Below, piece after piece: positions 38,079 to 47,686 of a stretch of DNA of 64,000 bases; the first letter of the stretch is position 1; every line of letters starts with the position of its first letter. The DNA comes from Pseudoalteromonas distincta. Its GTDB lineage: Bacteria > Pseudomonadota > Gammaproteobacteria > Enterobacterales > Alteromonadaceae. The notes below the pieces were generated by a model, which was not told where the DNA came from, ran no database searches, and saw nothing but the letters and a program-made list of their open reading frames with translations. Both the position numbers and the translations under genes were made by a program. The stretch covers positions 198,471 through 262,470 of the forward strand of contig NZ_JWIG01000001.1 in assembly GCF_000814675.1 (NCBI RefSeq), given 5' to 3'.

Positions 38079-39095
38079 TTACTCTACTCCTTGGCGGATC
38101 ACGTTTGCCGCAATGTCTTTTAGCTGACTGCTATTGAGCACTTTTTTTATTTTGCTGGCGTAATTTGGATCGGTTGCATAACCTGCTTTTTGTAATGAAT
38201 CTAAAAAGTCGTTTGGTTTAGCTGTATTTTGTAATGCTTCTTTGTAGCGTGGGTTTTGCGTTAAAAAATCAACGAAGTCGTTCACGCTGTCTTTAATTGA
38301 GTCGTAGGCTCTAAAGCTGGCTTGTTTTTTAACGGGTGTACCTTGCTCAAACTCAAGCGTTATTTTGCTTGCTTTATCGCCTTCCCAGCTTTTATCTGAC
38401 TTAATATTAAATAAGTTATTTGAGCTGCCACCGTCACTTTTGTTAATAATGTGCTTACCCCAACCGGTTTCAAGTGCCGCTTGTGCAACCATTACCGCTG
38501 GGTTTAAACCAATTTTTTGCGCTGCAGTTTTAGCGTGTTCCCACACTGAACTTACAAACTCTTCTGCATTTTTAAATGTTGGGCTATCAGCTTTAGCCTC
38601 TGAAGTATCGACTTTAGGCTCAGCAATATCGGCTTTAGTACTCTTAACGATAAGATCGGGTTGCTTATTTTTTTGCTCATGAGGAAGAGCAGAACCGACT
38701 TGCGTATCGCTAAAAATATCGTTGGTTGTTCTAAGCACCGAGCCTGGCATAAAGTTTTTAGACTCAGGCGATAACTGCTGAACTATTAAATCGGCAAGGC
38801 CTAACGAGCCATTTGATGAAAGCTCTGTTGAAAGTTGCTGATCGTGCATTTCTTCAAAAAACTTTACGCCACTTGAATTAAATGGGCTGTCTTTGTCTTC
38901 AAACGCTTCGTTAGCTTTGCGCATTCCTTTGAGCAACATTTGCGTAAAAATAGCTTCAAATTGTGCGGCCGCTTTTTTGAGCGCAGCTTTAGAGGCATCA
39001 GTTGATGCATCGCCACTCGTTAAGGCTTCTTTACGAAGTGAATCTAAGTTGCCTAAATCAAAAAAGTTTTGTTTATCGAGATGATTAGTTTCCAT
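38079..39095 (-). CDS. flgJ: Flagellar rod assembly protein and peptidoglycan hydrolase FlgJ
   Basis: FlgJ caps the growing rod and cuts peptidoglycan to let it through. The 338-residue protein has an N-terminal rod-capping domain (AAAQFEAIFTQMLLKGMRKAN, GSLGLADLIVQQL) and a C-terminal glucosaminidase domain from about 175: NPAVMVAQAALETGWGKH, with the catalytic Glu, NNLFNIK and FRAYDSIKDSVNDFVDFL. It starts the flgJKL transcript. Confidence 0.95.
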   Translation of the reverse strand: METNHLDKQNFFDLGNLDSLRKEALTSGDASTDASKAALKKAAAQFEAIFTQMLLKGMRKANEAFEDKDSPFNSSGVKFFEEMHDQQLSTELSSNGSLGLADLIVQQLSPESKNFMPGSVLRTTNDIFSDTQVGSALPHEQKNKQPDLIVKSTKADIAEPKVDTSEAKADSPTFKNAEEFVSSVWEHAKTAAQKIGLNPAVMVAQAALETGWGKHIINKSDGGSSNNLFNIKSDKSWEGDKASKITLEFEQGTPVKKQASFRAYDSIKDSVNDFVDFLTQNPRYKEALQNTAKPNDFLDSLQKAGYATDPNYASKIKKVLNSSQLKDIAANVIRQGVE

Positions 39096-39132
39096 CGGCT
39101 TTTTGACACAAAATGAATAATGCAGTTAAAAA

Positions 39133-39148
39133 TGCAAAAATTGAGCCA
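39133..39148 (-). promoter_or_regulatory. Sigma-54 promoter for flgJKL
   Basis: The minus strand reads TGGCTCAATTTTTGCA, a good match to TGGCAC-N5-TTGCA with 10-base spacing between GG and GC, about 40 bp before the flgJ ATG. A terminator lies just upstream (39203-39230), supporting a separate transcript. Confidence 0.7.
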
Positions 39149-39202
39149 CTACCGATAAAACAAGGAAGATAAAAATAATAAACTTAAGTTGCTGTAAATA
39201 AA

Positions 39203-39230
39203 AAGCCCTAATTTCACAAATATAGGGCTT
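39203..39230 (-). terminator. Terminator after flgI
   Basis: The minus strand has AAGCCCTA, a 12-base loop, TAGGGCTTTTTATTT: an 8-bp stem with a T run, about 30 bp after the flgI stop. Confidence 0.85.
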
Positions 39231-39260
39231 AAGTAATACGTTATTTATTGGCTTGCTTTT

Positions 39261-40355
39261 TTAAATAACAACCAACTGTCCGTTAATTGCGCCGGCTTCT
39301 TTTAGCGCTTCTAAAATAGCCATTAAGTCACCAGGCGCTGCGCCTACTTCGTTAATTGCGCGAACTAAATCGTCAAGGCTTACGCCTGGATTAAATACAA
39401 AGGCACGAGAGTCGTCTTGGTTTACATCAATAATACTTTGCTGCGTGACAACTGTATCACCGTTTGCTAGCGGATTTGGTTGTGACACGTTTTGTTGTTC
39501 TGCAATTGTTACTGTTAAGCCACCGTGAGTTATAGCCGCAGGCTGAAGCTTAACGTTTTTGCCAATCACAATTGTACCCGTGCGCGAGTTAACTATAATT
39601 TTAGCGGCCATGTCAGCTGGCTTAAATTCTAAATTTTCGAGTGTTGATAAGTACGATACACGCTGGGATGCATCGCGTGGTGCTATAACACGAATAGAAA
39701 CAGAATCTATTGCTTGTGCGCTATTTGGGCCAACTAAGTCATTAATTGTTTTTTCTAGGCGTTTTGCCGTTGTAAAGTCTGGGCGGTTTAAATTAAAAGT
39801 AATGTAATCGCCTTGCATAAATGGGCTTTCCACGGCGCGCTCAACTGTAGCGCCATTTGGTATACGACCAACTGTAGGCGTGTTAATTACAACTCTACTG
39901 CCATCAAGACCTTGTGCGCCTAAGCCACCGACAATTAAACTACCTTGTGCAATTGCATACACGTTACCGTCTACACCTTTTAAAAAAGTTTGTAGTAAAG
40001 TACCGCCACGTAAGCTGCCTGCACTACCAATAGAAGAAACCGTAATATCTATTGTTTGCCCGGGCTTTCTAAATGCAGGTAATTCTGCATGTACAGCAAC
40101 AGCGGCAACATTTTTAATTTTAGGACTTTGAGTTGAAGGTAGCGTAATACCAAAGCTGTTCAACATGCCTCTAAAACTTTGTTGTGTGTATGAGTTTTGC
40201 TCGCCGGTGCCCGGTAAACCAACCACTAAGCCATAACCGACTAATTGGTTGGAGCGTACGCCTTCAACCATAGACACATCTTTTATGCGCTCAGCACTGG
40301 CAGTAAACTGCCAACCTAATAACACAACTAAACATAAAGCTTTAAGGCTATTCAT
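39261..40355 (-). CDS. flgI: Flagellar P-ring protein FlgI
   Basis: FlgI forms the periplasmic P ring around the rod. The 364-residue precursor has a signal peptide ([18 protein letters not shown], cleaved before ERIKDV) and the family start [49 protein letters not shown] and the C-terminal [17 protein letters not shown] are typical. It is the last gene of flgFGHI. Confidence 0.97.
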   Translation of the reverse strand: MNSLKALCLVVLLGWQFTASAERIKDVSMVEGVRSNQLVGYGLVVGLPGTGEQNSYTQQSFRGMLNSFGITLPSTQSPKIKNVAAVAVHAELPAFRKPGQTIDITVSSIGSAGSLRGGTLLQTFLKGVDGNVYAIAQGSLIVGGLGAQGLDGSRVVINTPTVGRIPNGATVERAVESPFMQGDYITFNLNRPDFTTAKRLEKTINDLVGPNSAQAIDSVSIRVIAPRDASQRVSYLSTLENLEFKPADMAAKIIVNSRTGTIVIGKNVKLQPAAITHGGLTVTIAEQQNVSQPNPLANGDTVVTQQSIIDVNQDDSRAFVFNPGVSLDDLVRAINEVGAAPGDLMAILEALKEAGAINGQLVVI

Positions 40356-40366
40356 GTTGTTACCCT

Positions 40367-41050
40367 CTAAAATGGAAACAGCGAACTGCTAAAGAAACGT
40401 GTAAGCCAACCAGGACTTTGCGCCTCTTGCGTTTGCCCTTTACCTGAGTATTGAATACGTGCATTAGCGATACGATTTGATTCAACCGTATTATCGGCGC
40501 TTACGTCTTGAGGGCGTACTAGCCCTTCTAAACGAATAAACTCTTCGCCAGTATTAAGCGTTAGCCATTTTTCGCCGCGTATAACTAAGTTACCGTTAGG
40601 TAAAACGCGCATAACATTAACCGAAATATCGCCTACTAAGCTGTTTGACTGGTTTGATTTTGAATCACCCGTAAACGACGAATCACTACCAATACCAAAC
40701 TGAATGCTATCGCCACCTATGTTTACTGGTAGACCACCTAACCCAATAACGGGATCTAAGCTTGCGTCAGTTTCTTTGTCTGTTTCTGTTTTAGCGGCTT
40801 TTGTTGCTTGAGTAGACTCTTGCAATTTAACCGTAATTATATCGCCAGTACGTAGCGCTTTTTTATCAGAATATAAGTCGTTTGATGTATGAGTATTAAA
40901 CAGTGAACCTGTGGCTACCAGCGGCTCTAAAATAGGCTCGGGGTACATAGGTGCATAGTAAGGGTCGTCCTGCACTACCTCACTATTTTGCGTAGACATA
41001 CAGCCACTTAAAAATAATGTGCCCGCTGCAAATAAAATAATATTACGCAT
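40367..41050 (-). CDS. flgH: Flagellar L-ring lipoprotein FlgH
   Basis: FlgH forms the outer-membrane L ring. The 227-residue precursor carries a lipoprotein signal with lipobox LSGC (residues 14-17; [19 protein letters not shown]). Family stretches include [39 protein letters not shown] and [19 protein letters not shown], ending near [12 protein letters not shown]. It lies between flgG and flgI. Confidence 0.97.
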   Translation of the reverse strand: MRNIILFAAGTLFLSGCMSTQNSEVVQDDPYYAPMYPEPILEPLVATGSLFNTHTSNDLYSDKKALRTGDIITVKLQESTQATKAAKTETDKETDASLDPVIGLGGLPVNIGGDSIQFGIGSDSSFTGDSKSNQSNSLVGDISVNVMRVLPNGNLVIRGEKWLTLNTGEEFIRLEGLVRPQDVSADNTVESNRIANARIQYSGKGQTQEAQSPGWLTRFFSSSLFPF

Positions 41051-41066
41051 AATTCCCCCTATTCTA

Positions 41067-41855
41067 TTAAAGCTGTTGATTGATATAACTCATCATTTCG
41101 TCAACGGCCGAAATTACTTTTGAGTTCATTTCGTAAATACGCTGAGTTTCTATTAGATTTACCAGCTCTTCAGTCACATTTACGTTTGAAGTTTCGAGTG
41201 AGCCTTGAATAATACTACCTAACCCTTCAACACCAGGATTACCTTGTACCGGCGCACCACTTACAGCGGTTTCGGTATAAAGGTTTTGACCAATTGGCTC
41301 AAGGCCCGATGGATTAATAAAGTCACTAATAGTCAGCTGACCAATTACAACGTTATCGGCTTGGCCTGCAACACGTACAGATACTTCGCCGTCTTGCGAC
41401 ACCGTAATTGATTGCGCGTCATCAGGTACATTCATTTCTGGCTGAATAACGTAACCTGCGCCCGATGTTACAATTCGTCCATCGCCATCGGTAGTAAACT
41501 GACCATTGCGCGAGTAAGCAATATTGCCATCTGGTTGCAGTACTTCAAAAAAACCTTCGCCAGAAATCATCCAATCTAGTGAGTTTTCGGTGGTCAACAT
41601 GTTGCCTTGCGTAAACTCTTTTTGGTTAGCTACAACTTTAGCACCCGCACCTAACATTAAGCCCGACGGCATTTCGGTATCTTGCGATGAACGACCACCC
41701 GGTTGATTAATATTTTGATAAAGTAAATCTTCAAATATAGCGCGGCTTTTTTTGTAACCTACGGTACTCGCATTCGCTAAATTATTTGAGATAACCGATA
41801 TATCGGTTTGTTGAGCGTCTAGCCCAGTTTTACTGATCCACAATGCTGGATTCAT
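41067..41855 (-). CDS. flgG: Flagellar distal rod protein FlgG
   Basis: FlgG builds the distal rod. The 262-residue protein has the N-terminal rod motif (TDISVISNNLANASTVGYKK) and the conserved C-terminus (SNVNVTEELVNLIETQRIYE). The GRSSQDTEMPSGLMLGAGAKV and QGNMLTTENSLDWMISGEGFF segments identify FlgG rather than FlgF or FlgE. It lies between flgF and flgH. Confidence 0.97.
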   Translation of the reverse strand: MNPALWISKTGLDAQQTDISVISNNLANASTVGYKKSRAIFEDLLYQNINQPGGRSSQDTEMPSGLMLGAGAKVVANQKEFTQGNMLTTENSLDWMISGEGFFEVLQPDGNIAYSRNGQFTTDGDGRIVTSGAGYVIQPEMNVPDDAQSITVSQDGEVSVRVAGQADNVVIGQLTISDFINPSGLEPIGQNLYTETAVSGAPVQGNPGVEGLGSIIQGSLETSNVNVTEELVNLIETQRIYEMNSKVISAVDEMMSYINQQL

Positions 41856-41876
41856 AATCGTGTCCTCATTTTAAAG

Positions 41877-42620
41877 TTAAACTATGCGTAATAACTGATC
41901 TTGACGCTCGTCAATTTCTTCAGCTGTTTTCATTAATTTCACTTGTAATTCAAATTGGCGCTGGTGGCTTATCATGTCGACCATTTCGTGAACAGGGTTC
42001 ACATTCGACATTTCAAGCGAACCACTTAAAACTTTTACATTGGCAGAGGTATCTACTGTTACATTTGCTTTTGGTCTAAATAAACCATCGTTACCTTTTT
42101 CGAGCTGTGAGCTATTTGCTTCTACCACTCTAAGCGTGTCGATTTCTTCTAAAAAGTTAGCGGGAGCGCCTTGTGGTCGAACTTGAATAGCGCCATCTTG
42201 GCTAAACCCTATTTTTTCGACTGGGACGGGTAAAATAACAGGTCCCCCTTCGCCAATAACTTGACGACCATGGCTGGTTACGAGCATGCCTTGAGCAGTA
42301 ACGTTTAACGTACCCACTTTTGTGTAAGCTTCATTACCGGAGGCATCTTGCACAGCAAGCCATGCGTTATCGCTCATTGCGATATCTAAGTCTCGCCCGG
42401 TTTGAACAATGCCACCCGATACCATGTTTGAACCCGGACGCTCTTGCATTGAAAATACACGTGTAGGCAAACCTTCGCCAAACGCTTGCATAGAACGCGC
42501 CTGGGCAAAGTCGGCTTTAAATCCTGTTGTATTTGCATTCGCCAAATTATTGGCTTTAAGCGCAAGCCCTTGTAGGCTTTGCTTAGCGCCAGAGGCCGCA
42601 ATGTAGACCATTTTGTCCAT
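41877..42620 (-). CDS. flgF: Flagellar proximal rod protein FlgF
   Basis: FlgF is a proximal rod protein. The 247-residue protein starts MDKMVYIAASGAKQSLQGLA and contains the ALKANNLANANTTGFKADF rod motif; it ends with SNVNPVHEMVDMISHQRQFE. The region around 85-130 (MSDNAWLAVQDASGNEAYT) is FlgF-specific. It is the first gene of the flgFGHI operon. Confidence 0.96.
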   Translation of the reverse strand: MDKMVYIAASGAKQSLQGLALKANNLANANTTGFKADFAQARSMQAFGEGLPTRVFSMQERPGSNMVSGGIVQTGRDLDIAMSDNAWLAVQDASGNEAYTKVGTLNVTAQGMLVTSHGRQVIGEGGPVILPVPVEKIGFSQDGAIQVRPQGAPANFLEEIDTLRVVEANSSQLEKGNDGLFRPKANVTVDTSANVKVLSGSLEMSNVNPVHEMVDMISHQRQFELQVKLMKTAEEIDERQDQLLRIV

Positions 42621-42657
42621 AGTATCGACTCACATAAAAAATCTCTGAACTTATAAA

Positions 42658-42673
42658 TGCAAAATAGGTGCCA
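42658..42673 (-). promoter_or_regulatory. Sigma-54 promoter for flgFGHI
   Basis: The minus strand reads TGGCACCTATTTTGCA, an essentially perfect sigma-54 element (TGGCAC, N5, TTGCA). It lies about 40 bp before flgF and after the terminator of flgE. Confidence 0.8.
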
Positions 42674-42735
42674 GATTAAATTTGACGCAACATTGAGAGG
42701 TTTTTAGAAGGGCTTACAAAGAGGACTTACAAAAA

Positions 42736-42755
42736 AGGCTGCAAAAGTGCAGCCT
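42736..42755 (-). terminator. Terminator after flgE
   Basis: The minus strand has AGGCTGCA, a four-base loop, TGCAGCCTTTTTTG: a perfect 8-bp GC-rich stem followed by a T run, about 25 bp after the flgE stop. Confidence 0.92.
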
Positions 42756-42777
42756 AATATATTTAATGGGGTTTAGC

Positions 42778-44160
42778 TTATCGAATCTGCAAAATACTTT
42801 GCTGAATAGTTGAGTTAACTTCAAGCGCACGTGAGTTTGCTTGGTAATTACGCTGTGCAGTAATTAAGTCTACAAGTTCAGTGGTTAAATTAGTATTTGA
42901 TTGCTCAAGTGCTGATGAGTTGATCGATCCTAAAGTACCCGATCCCGGCTCACCTGCAATAGGCTCACCCGATGTTAAGCTTTTTTTCCACGCAGTATCG
43001 CCAACTTGCTGCAACCCCTGTGAGTTTGAAAAGCGTACCATAGCAACTTGGCCTAAAAATGATGTATCACCATTGCTATATGAGGCTACAATTTTACCAT
43101 CTGTACCAATGTCAATTCCGGCTAAACGACCAACAGTAGCACCATCTTGCTCAAGCGCTTTTACTTCAAAATTACTAGCGTATTGAGTAGGCACTTTATT
43201 TGCGGTACCAGTTTCATCACGCCAATTAACTTCGATATCTGCAGGAAAGCTTGCACCATTCGTTAATAAATCAGAAAGGCCTGCTGTACCGGAGGCTGCA
43301 TCACCTCCAATTATCGAAATAGGATTAAAAGTATTCGCTACATTATTTACGACTGGATCACCTGTTGTTGACGGTACGCCACTCGAGTCAAAGCCTAGGG
43401 TTGTTAAAGGTACATAAGGCGTAGTCCCATCTTGAAGCACGCCATTTTCTCCAAAACTGTCACCATCAAGGGTAGTATAAACATCCCACTTATTTGCGTC
43501 AGTCGCAGTTGCGGTGTCATCACGTTTCACAAAAAACAACTGTAAAACATGTGGCTCACCTAGTGAGTCATAAACTGTAGTAGATGTAGAACTATTGTAA
43601 GTAGCACTTTCATCTGGATTAAATGGGAGCGTTGGGGACTCGACTCGCGAATCTAAATTAAATGAGCTATACACACTTGTTGTTGCGCGTGGTGAACCTG
43701 AAGAGTCAGGTATTTGCAAGGCGGATGAAGTACTTAAGCTTACTGACGTTGTATTACCTGTTGCTTCGTCAACGGGGAAACCTTGTAAAAAATTACCTTT
43801 AGCATCAACTATGAAATTATCTTGGTTTAACTTAAATGCACCTGCACGTGTATATGTTAAATCTTGCGAAGATAAATCGTCTGTCATCGCAAAATAACCT
43901 TCACCAGTGATTGCTAAATCAAGTGAGTTATTTGTAAATTGTAGTGAGCCTTGATGAAACTGTTGTGCAACCATTGTCGCTTGTACACCATCACCATTTT
44001 TAGTCTTACCAGAGCTAAATACAGATGAAGCGTAAACATCGGCAAACTCAGCGCGCGACTCTTTAAAACCTGTTGTATTTACGTTTGCAATATTATTTGC
44101 AGTTACGTCTAAATCTTTTTGTGCGGCAGCTAGGCCGGTTAATGCAATATTGAAGCTCAT
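42778..44160 (-). CDS. flgE: Flagellar hook protein FlgE
   Basis: FlgE forms the hook. The 460-residue protein has the N-terminal rod/hook motif (LDVTANNIANVNTTGFKESR), the hook-specific FADVYASSVFSSGKT and FHQGSLQFTNNSLDLAITGEG, and the C-terminal ALEQSNTNLTTELVDLITAQR. The variable D1/D2 section is Asp/Thr-rich. It ends the flgBCDE operon. Confidence 0.96.
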   Translation of the reverse strand: MSFNIALTGLAAAQKDLDVTANNIANVNTTGFKESRAEFADVYASSVFSSGKTKNGDGVQATMVAQQFHQGSLQFTNNSLDLAITGEGYFAMTDDLSSQDLTYTRAGAFKLNQDNFIVDAKGNFLQGFPVDEATGNTTSVSLSTSSALQIPDSSGSPRATTSVYSSFNLDSRVESPTLPFNPDESATYNSSTSTTVYDSLGEPHVLQLFFVKRDDTATATDANKWDVYTTLDGDSFGENGVLQDGTTPYVPLTTLGFDSSGVPSTTGDPVVNNVANTFNPISIIGGDAASGTAGLSDLLTNGASFPADIEVNWRDETGTANKVPTQYASNFEVKALEQDGATVGRLAGIDIGTDGKIVASYSNGDTSFLGQVAMVRFSNSQGLQQVGDTAWKKSLTSGEPIAGEPGSGTLGSINSSALEQSNTNLTTELVDLITAQRNYQANSRALEVNSTIQQSILQIR

Positions 44161-44218
44161 AATTCACCTCTAACCTGTTAATCTGTGGCCTGCTGGCAGG
44201 CAAGAAATATTAAATTTG

Positions 44219-44899
44219 TTACGCGATTTCTGCAATGTCGGTTAACCTAACCGCACCTTCTTTAGTGTTCACAATGATGCCGCTTGAACCGTTAATGTTT
44301 ACACTTTCAATATTTTTGAAAGTTGCAATAGGCAAGCTAGAAAACTGGCCATTGGTGCTACCTTGTGCCGATAATGTGTATTCCCCTTCAGGTAAACGCT
44401 CACCGCTTTCATTATTACCATCCCAAGCGAAGCGAACAGCGCCCGCAGGCTGAGAACCCATATCAATTGTTCTCACTAGCTGTCCTGAAGCATCAGTTAC
44501 ACTAAGTGTTAAGCTTTCAACTGCACTTTCAGCAACGATAGACCCTTTAGCATCACCTGATTCATTTAAATCAACAGTATTTGACTCTAGTAAAGCCTGC
44601 TTGCCAACAAGCGTTGAAGCTTGCAGGGCTGAGTTTGATGTCATCGAAGTAGCCAACGTATCAAAATTTGAATTCAAATCACTGATACCTTGCGCCATCG
44701 TAAAGCTAGTCATTTGAGCAATCATTTGATCGTTATCCGCAGGGTTACTGGGATCTTGATACGATAATTGCTGAGTTAACAAAGAAAAAAAGTCTTCTTG
44801 CGTTAACGCATCACTCTCATTGTCGCTGGTCGCTACTTGCGATTCTTGCCAACGCAAAGAGTCTAAATAGGATGAAGATGTACTAATATCGTTACTCAT
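44219..44899 (-). CDS. flgD: Flagellar hook-capping protein FlgD
   Basis: FlgD is the scaffold that caps the growing hook. The 226-residue protein has LTQEDFFSLLTQQLSYQDPS near residue 30, then NPADNDQMIAQMTSFTMAQG, and a C-terminal FlgD Ig/Tudor region including FAWDGNNESGERLPEGEYTL. It lies between flgC and flgE. Confidence 0.96.
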   Translation of the reverse strand: MSNDISTSSSYLDSLRWQESQVATSDNESDALTQEDFFSLLTQQLSYQDPSNPADNDQMIAQMTSFTMAQGISDLNSNFDTLATSMTSNSALQASTLVGKQALLESNTVDLNESGDAKGSIVAESAVESLTLSVTDASGQLVRTIDMGSQPAGAVRFAWDGNNESGERLPEGEYTLSAQGSTNGQFSSLPIATFKNIESVNINGSSGIIVNTKEGAVRLTDIAEIA

Positions 44900-44912
44900 A
44901 ACCTACCCTCGG

Positions 44913-45344
44913 TTACCGCTGCCCTAGCAACAGTGTTTTACTTAGCATTTGCTTAGCTGCATCAGCAACTTGCACGTTTGTTTGGTAAGAACGAGAGGCA
45001 GAAATCATATTTGCCATCTCCTCTACAACATTAACGTTGGGTTTATAGATATAGCCATTTTCATCCGCACTTGGATGGTTTGGGTTATATTCAATTTGTA
45101 ATGGTGCATCGCTTTCAACAATGCCCAAAACTTTAACACCAACTGCGGAGCCCTGCTGGTTACTTACTGATGCTGAAGCCTTTGTTAGCTCAGCCGCAAA
45201 TACAGGTTGGCGCGCTCGGTACGTTTTGTCTTGAGATGAACTAATGGTATTAGCATTAGAAATATTACTAGCTGTCGTATTTAAGCGAACGTTTTGTGCG
45301 CTCATACCCGAACCTGCAATATCGAAAACATTATATAAACTCAT
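44913..45344 (-). CDS. flgC: Flagellar proximal rod protein FlgC
   Basis: FlgC is a proximal rod protein. The 143-residue protein begins MSLYNVFDIAGSGMSAQNVR, has LNTTASNISNANTISSSQD, and the hallmark YNPNHPSADENGYIYKPNVN followed by VVEEMANMISASRSYQTNV. Length is typical. It follows flgB by five bases. Confidence 0.97.
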   Translation of the reverse strand: MSLYNVFDIAGSGMSAQNVRLNTTASNISNANTISSSQDKTYRARQPVFAAELTKASASVSNQQGSAVGVKVLGIVESDAPLQIEYNPNHPSADENGYIYKPNVNVVEEMANMISASRSYQTNVQVADAAKQMLSKTLLLGQR

Positions 45345-45349
45345 AATTT

Positions 45350-45757
45350 TTATCCTTGACTACCGAGAGCTTTATTCAGGCCTTTAAATTTGCCGCTTAA
45401 GAACTGCAAGCTGGCCTGATACTCCATAGCATTCTGTGTATACAAGTTTCGTTCCACTTGTATATCAACCGAGTTACCATCACCAGTATCTGATTGATTT
45501 GGCAAACGAAATGATTCTGAACTGCCCATACTATGAGTACCTCCACCAATGTGTTTATCATTAGTTCTTACCATAGTATTGCCGCTTTGCTGGGTTGACC
45601 TTGCCGCTTTTAAAGCAGAGGCAAAATCAATATCTTTTGCTTTATAGCCAGGCGTATCAGCGTTAGCTATATTAGTTGCAATTAATTCTGCTCGCTGTGA
45701 ACGGATCAACATGGCTTGCGGATGCACACCTAATGCTTTATCAAAACTGATAGCCAT
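45350..45757 (-). CDS. flgB: Flagellar proximal rod protein FlgB
   Basis: FlgB is a proximal rod protein and the first gene of the flgBCDE operon. Conserved parts are ISFDKALGVHPQAMLIRSQR, IATNIANADTPGYKAKDIDF, and NAMEYQASLQFLSGKFKGL. The frame is open to a TTG at 45769, but that lies inside the ribosome-binding site GGAGAAGG, so I place the start at the ATG at 45757 (135 residues). Confidence 0.96.
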   Translation of the reverse strand: MAISFDKALGVHPQAMLIRSQRAELIATNIANADTPGYKAKDIDFASALKAARSTQQSGNTMVRTNDKHIGGGTHSMGSSESFRLPNQSDTGDGNSVDIQVERNLYTQNAMEYQASLQFLSGKFKGLNKALGSQG

Positions 45758-45792
45758 AACCTTCTCCAAAAAATTGACTTACCCATTAATAA

Positions 45793-45808
45793 AGCAAAAA
45801 ATAAGCCA
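45793..45808 (-). promoter_or_regulatory. Sigma-54 promoter for flgBCDE
   Basis: The minus strand reads TGGCTTATTTTTTGCT, matching TGGC-N8-TTGCT with 10 bases between GG and GC, about 35 bp before flgB. Confidence 0.7.
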
Positions 45809-45857
45809 TTAATATTAGGGCATGCTATATTTTTATAAGACTATGTATCTAAATAGA

Positions 45858-45882
45858 AAAACGACGCTAGGTGCGTCGTTTT
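45858..45882 (-). terminator. Terminator after cheR
   Basis: AAAACGACGC at 45858-45867 and GCGTCGTTTT at 45873-45882 form a perfect 10-bp stem with a five-base loop; the minus strand continues TTCTATTT. It separates cheVR from flgBCDE. Confidence 0.9.
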
Positions 45883-45902
45883 AGGGAAGGGAGTTAGCTT
45901 AA

Positions 45903-46733
45903 TTACTTCTTTTGGTAAATAATACCAGGGTTGCACCTAACCATATCAAACTCAGTACTTAGGCCAGTTAGGGACTCTGACGCGCCTAAAAATAGGTAAC
46001 CGTTTGGATTTAACGCTTGTGCAAACTGGTTAATAATTTTAGCTTTTATTTCAGGCGCAAAATAAATTAGTACATTTCGGCAAAAAATAATATCAAACTT
46101 GCCCATTAACGCGTAAGAATCGAGCAGATTTAAATGCCTAAAACTAACTTGTTTTTTTATTGTATCGTTTACTTGTGCCATACCGTTGCCGCTGTCTTTA
46201 AAAAACTTTTTACGACGCTCTGCAGATAACCCTCTGGCGAGTGCCAGCGCGTCATACTCTGCATTTTTACACATATCAAGCATGGTATTAGATATGTCGG
46301 TACCAATAATTTGTGCCCCCATACGAAGCACACCTGGTTGCTTAGCACTAAATTCAGCAACCGACATAGCTATTGAATAAGGTTCTTGGCCTGACGAACT
46401 GGCAGCAGACCAAATTTTTAAAGGTCTTCTTAAATCTTTAAATTCAGGGAAAAGCTTGTTTTGGAGCAACTCAAATGGGTATTGATCTCTAAACCACAAA
46501 GTTTCGTTGGTGGTCATTGCATCAACAACAGCGGCTCTTAATTGCCGCTCGTGAGGCCCGAGAGTTTTACTAACCAATTCCGATAAAGATCCCACATTAA
46601 ATCGAGTCATTAACGGAGCAAGTCGGCTTTTAACTAAATACTGTTTATTTTCACCTAAAACAATGCCGCATTGCTGCTCTAAAAACGAACGAAACTGGTC
46701 GTATTCACTTTGCTGCAAATCTTTATTATTCAA
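45903..46733 (-). CDS. cheR: Chemoreceptor methyltransferase CheR
   Basis: CheR adds methyl groups from S-adenosylmethionine to glutamates of chemoreceptors. The 276-residue protein has an N-terminal helical domain (1-80) and a SAM-binding domain with IWSAASSSGQEPYSIAM, IIGTDISNTMLDMCKNAEY and KFDIIFCRNVLIYFAPEIK; GYLFLGASESL follows. It is downstream of cheV by 20 bp. Confidence 0.96.
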   Translation of the reverse strand: MNNKDLQQSEYDQFRSFLEQQCGIVLGENKQYLVKSRLAPLMTRFNVGSLSELVSKTLGPHERQLRAAVVDAMTTNETLWFRDQYPFELLQNKLFPEFKDLRRPLKIWSAASSSGQEPYSIAMSVAEFSAKQPGVLRMGAQIIGTDISNTMLDMCKNAEYDALALARGLSAERRKKFFKDSGNGMAQVNDTIKKQVSFRHLNLLDSYALMGKFDIIFCRNVLIYFAPEIKAKIINQFAQALNPNGYLFLGASESLTGLSTEFDMVRCNPGIIYQKK

Positions 46734-46753
46734 GTTAGTAGCACCTATTTTTG

Positions 46754-47686
46754 TTAATCACAATGAACCCACTTTTTAACCGCTGTTGCTAATTCATCTG
46801 GGTTAAATTTAGCAATAAAGTCATCTGCCCCTACTTTTTCAATCATCGCTTGGTTAAAAACACCACTCAAAGAGGTATGCAAAATAACATGCAAAGGTGC
46901 AAGTTTGGGATCTGCTTTTATTTCAGCTGTTAAGGTATAGCCGTCCATTTCTGGCATTTCAACGTCTGAGATAAGTAATGCTACTCGCTCTGTAATATCA
47001 TTTTTACAATCAAGCTCTGCTATTTCTTTAAGCCTAATTAAAGCTTCCTTACCATTTTTAGCAAGCTCTGTTTGAACACCTAGCGGCTCTAAGGCTCGTT
47101 TAACTTGATTACGCGCAACAGCAGAGTCATCTGCAATAAATACGATACGTTCGCCTAAATCTCTTTGAATATCGCCACTTTGTGCAACTTCAGCACTTAC
47201 TTCTGTGTTTACTGGACAAATTTCGTTGAGAATTTTTTCTACATCGAGAATCTCGACTAATTCATTTTCGATTTCGGTCACTGCTGTTAAATATGAATAA
47301 CGTCCGGCGCCTGATGGCGGTGGCATTATTTTTTCCCAATTCATATTTACAATACGTTCAACTCCGCCCACTAAAAACCCTTGCACAGAGCGGTTGTATT
47401 CAGCAATGATTATAAAGCTGTCTTTAATGTTGTCGATTGGGCGCCCACCTACAGCCATTGATAAATCAATAACCGAAATGGTTTGACCACGAATATGTGC
47501 AACACCACGAATATACGGATTAGATTTTGGCATGCTTGTTAGTGGAGGGCATTGCAGCACTTCTCTCACTTTGAATACATTAATACCAAAACGCTGACGC
47601 CCTCTGAGCTTAAATAAAAGTAATTCTAGGCGGTTCTGCCCAACCAACTGTGTGCGTTGGTTTACTGAGTCTAAAATGCCTGCCAT
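46754..47686 (-). CDS. cheV: Chemotaxis adaptor CheV (CheW-receiver fusion)
   Basis: CheV couples receptors to CheA and may act as a phosphate sink or in adaptation. The 310-residue protein has a CheW-like domain to about residue 160 (FGINVFKVREVLQCPPLT, IRGVAHIRGQTISVIDL) followed by a receiver domain (VFIADDSAVARNQVKRAL, ALLISDVEMPEMDGYTLT, LHTSL, IAKFNPDEL). The usual receiver Lys near the end is present in AKF. It lies upstream of cheR and divergent from flgA. Confidence 0.95.
   Translation of the reverse strand: MAGILDSVNQRTQLVGQNRLELLLFKLRGRQRFGINVFKVREVLQCPPLTSMPKSNPYIRGVAHIRGQTISVIDLSMAVGGRPIDNIKDSFIIIAEYNRSVQGFLVGGVERIVNMNWEKIMPPPSGAGRYSYLTAVTEIENELVEILDVEKILNEICPVNTEVSAEVAQSGDIQRDLGERIVFIADDSAVARNQVKRALEPLGVQTELAKNGKEALIRLKEIAELDCKNDITERVALLISDVEMPEMDGYTLTAEIKADPKLAPLHVILHTSLSGVFNQAMIEKVGADDFIAKFNPDELATAVKKWVHCD

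Noticed and set aside
42386..42606. Short overlapping frames on both strands inside flgF
   Set aside because: They are fully contained in flgF in other frames and have no features of their own.
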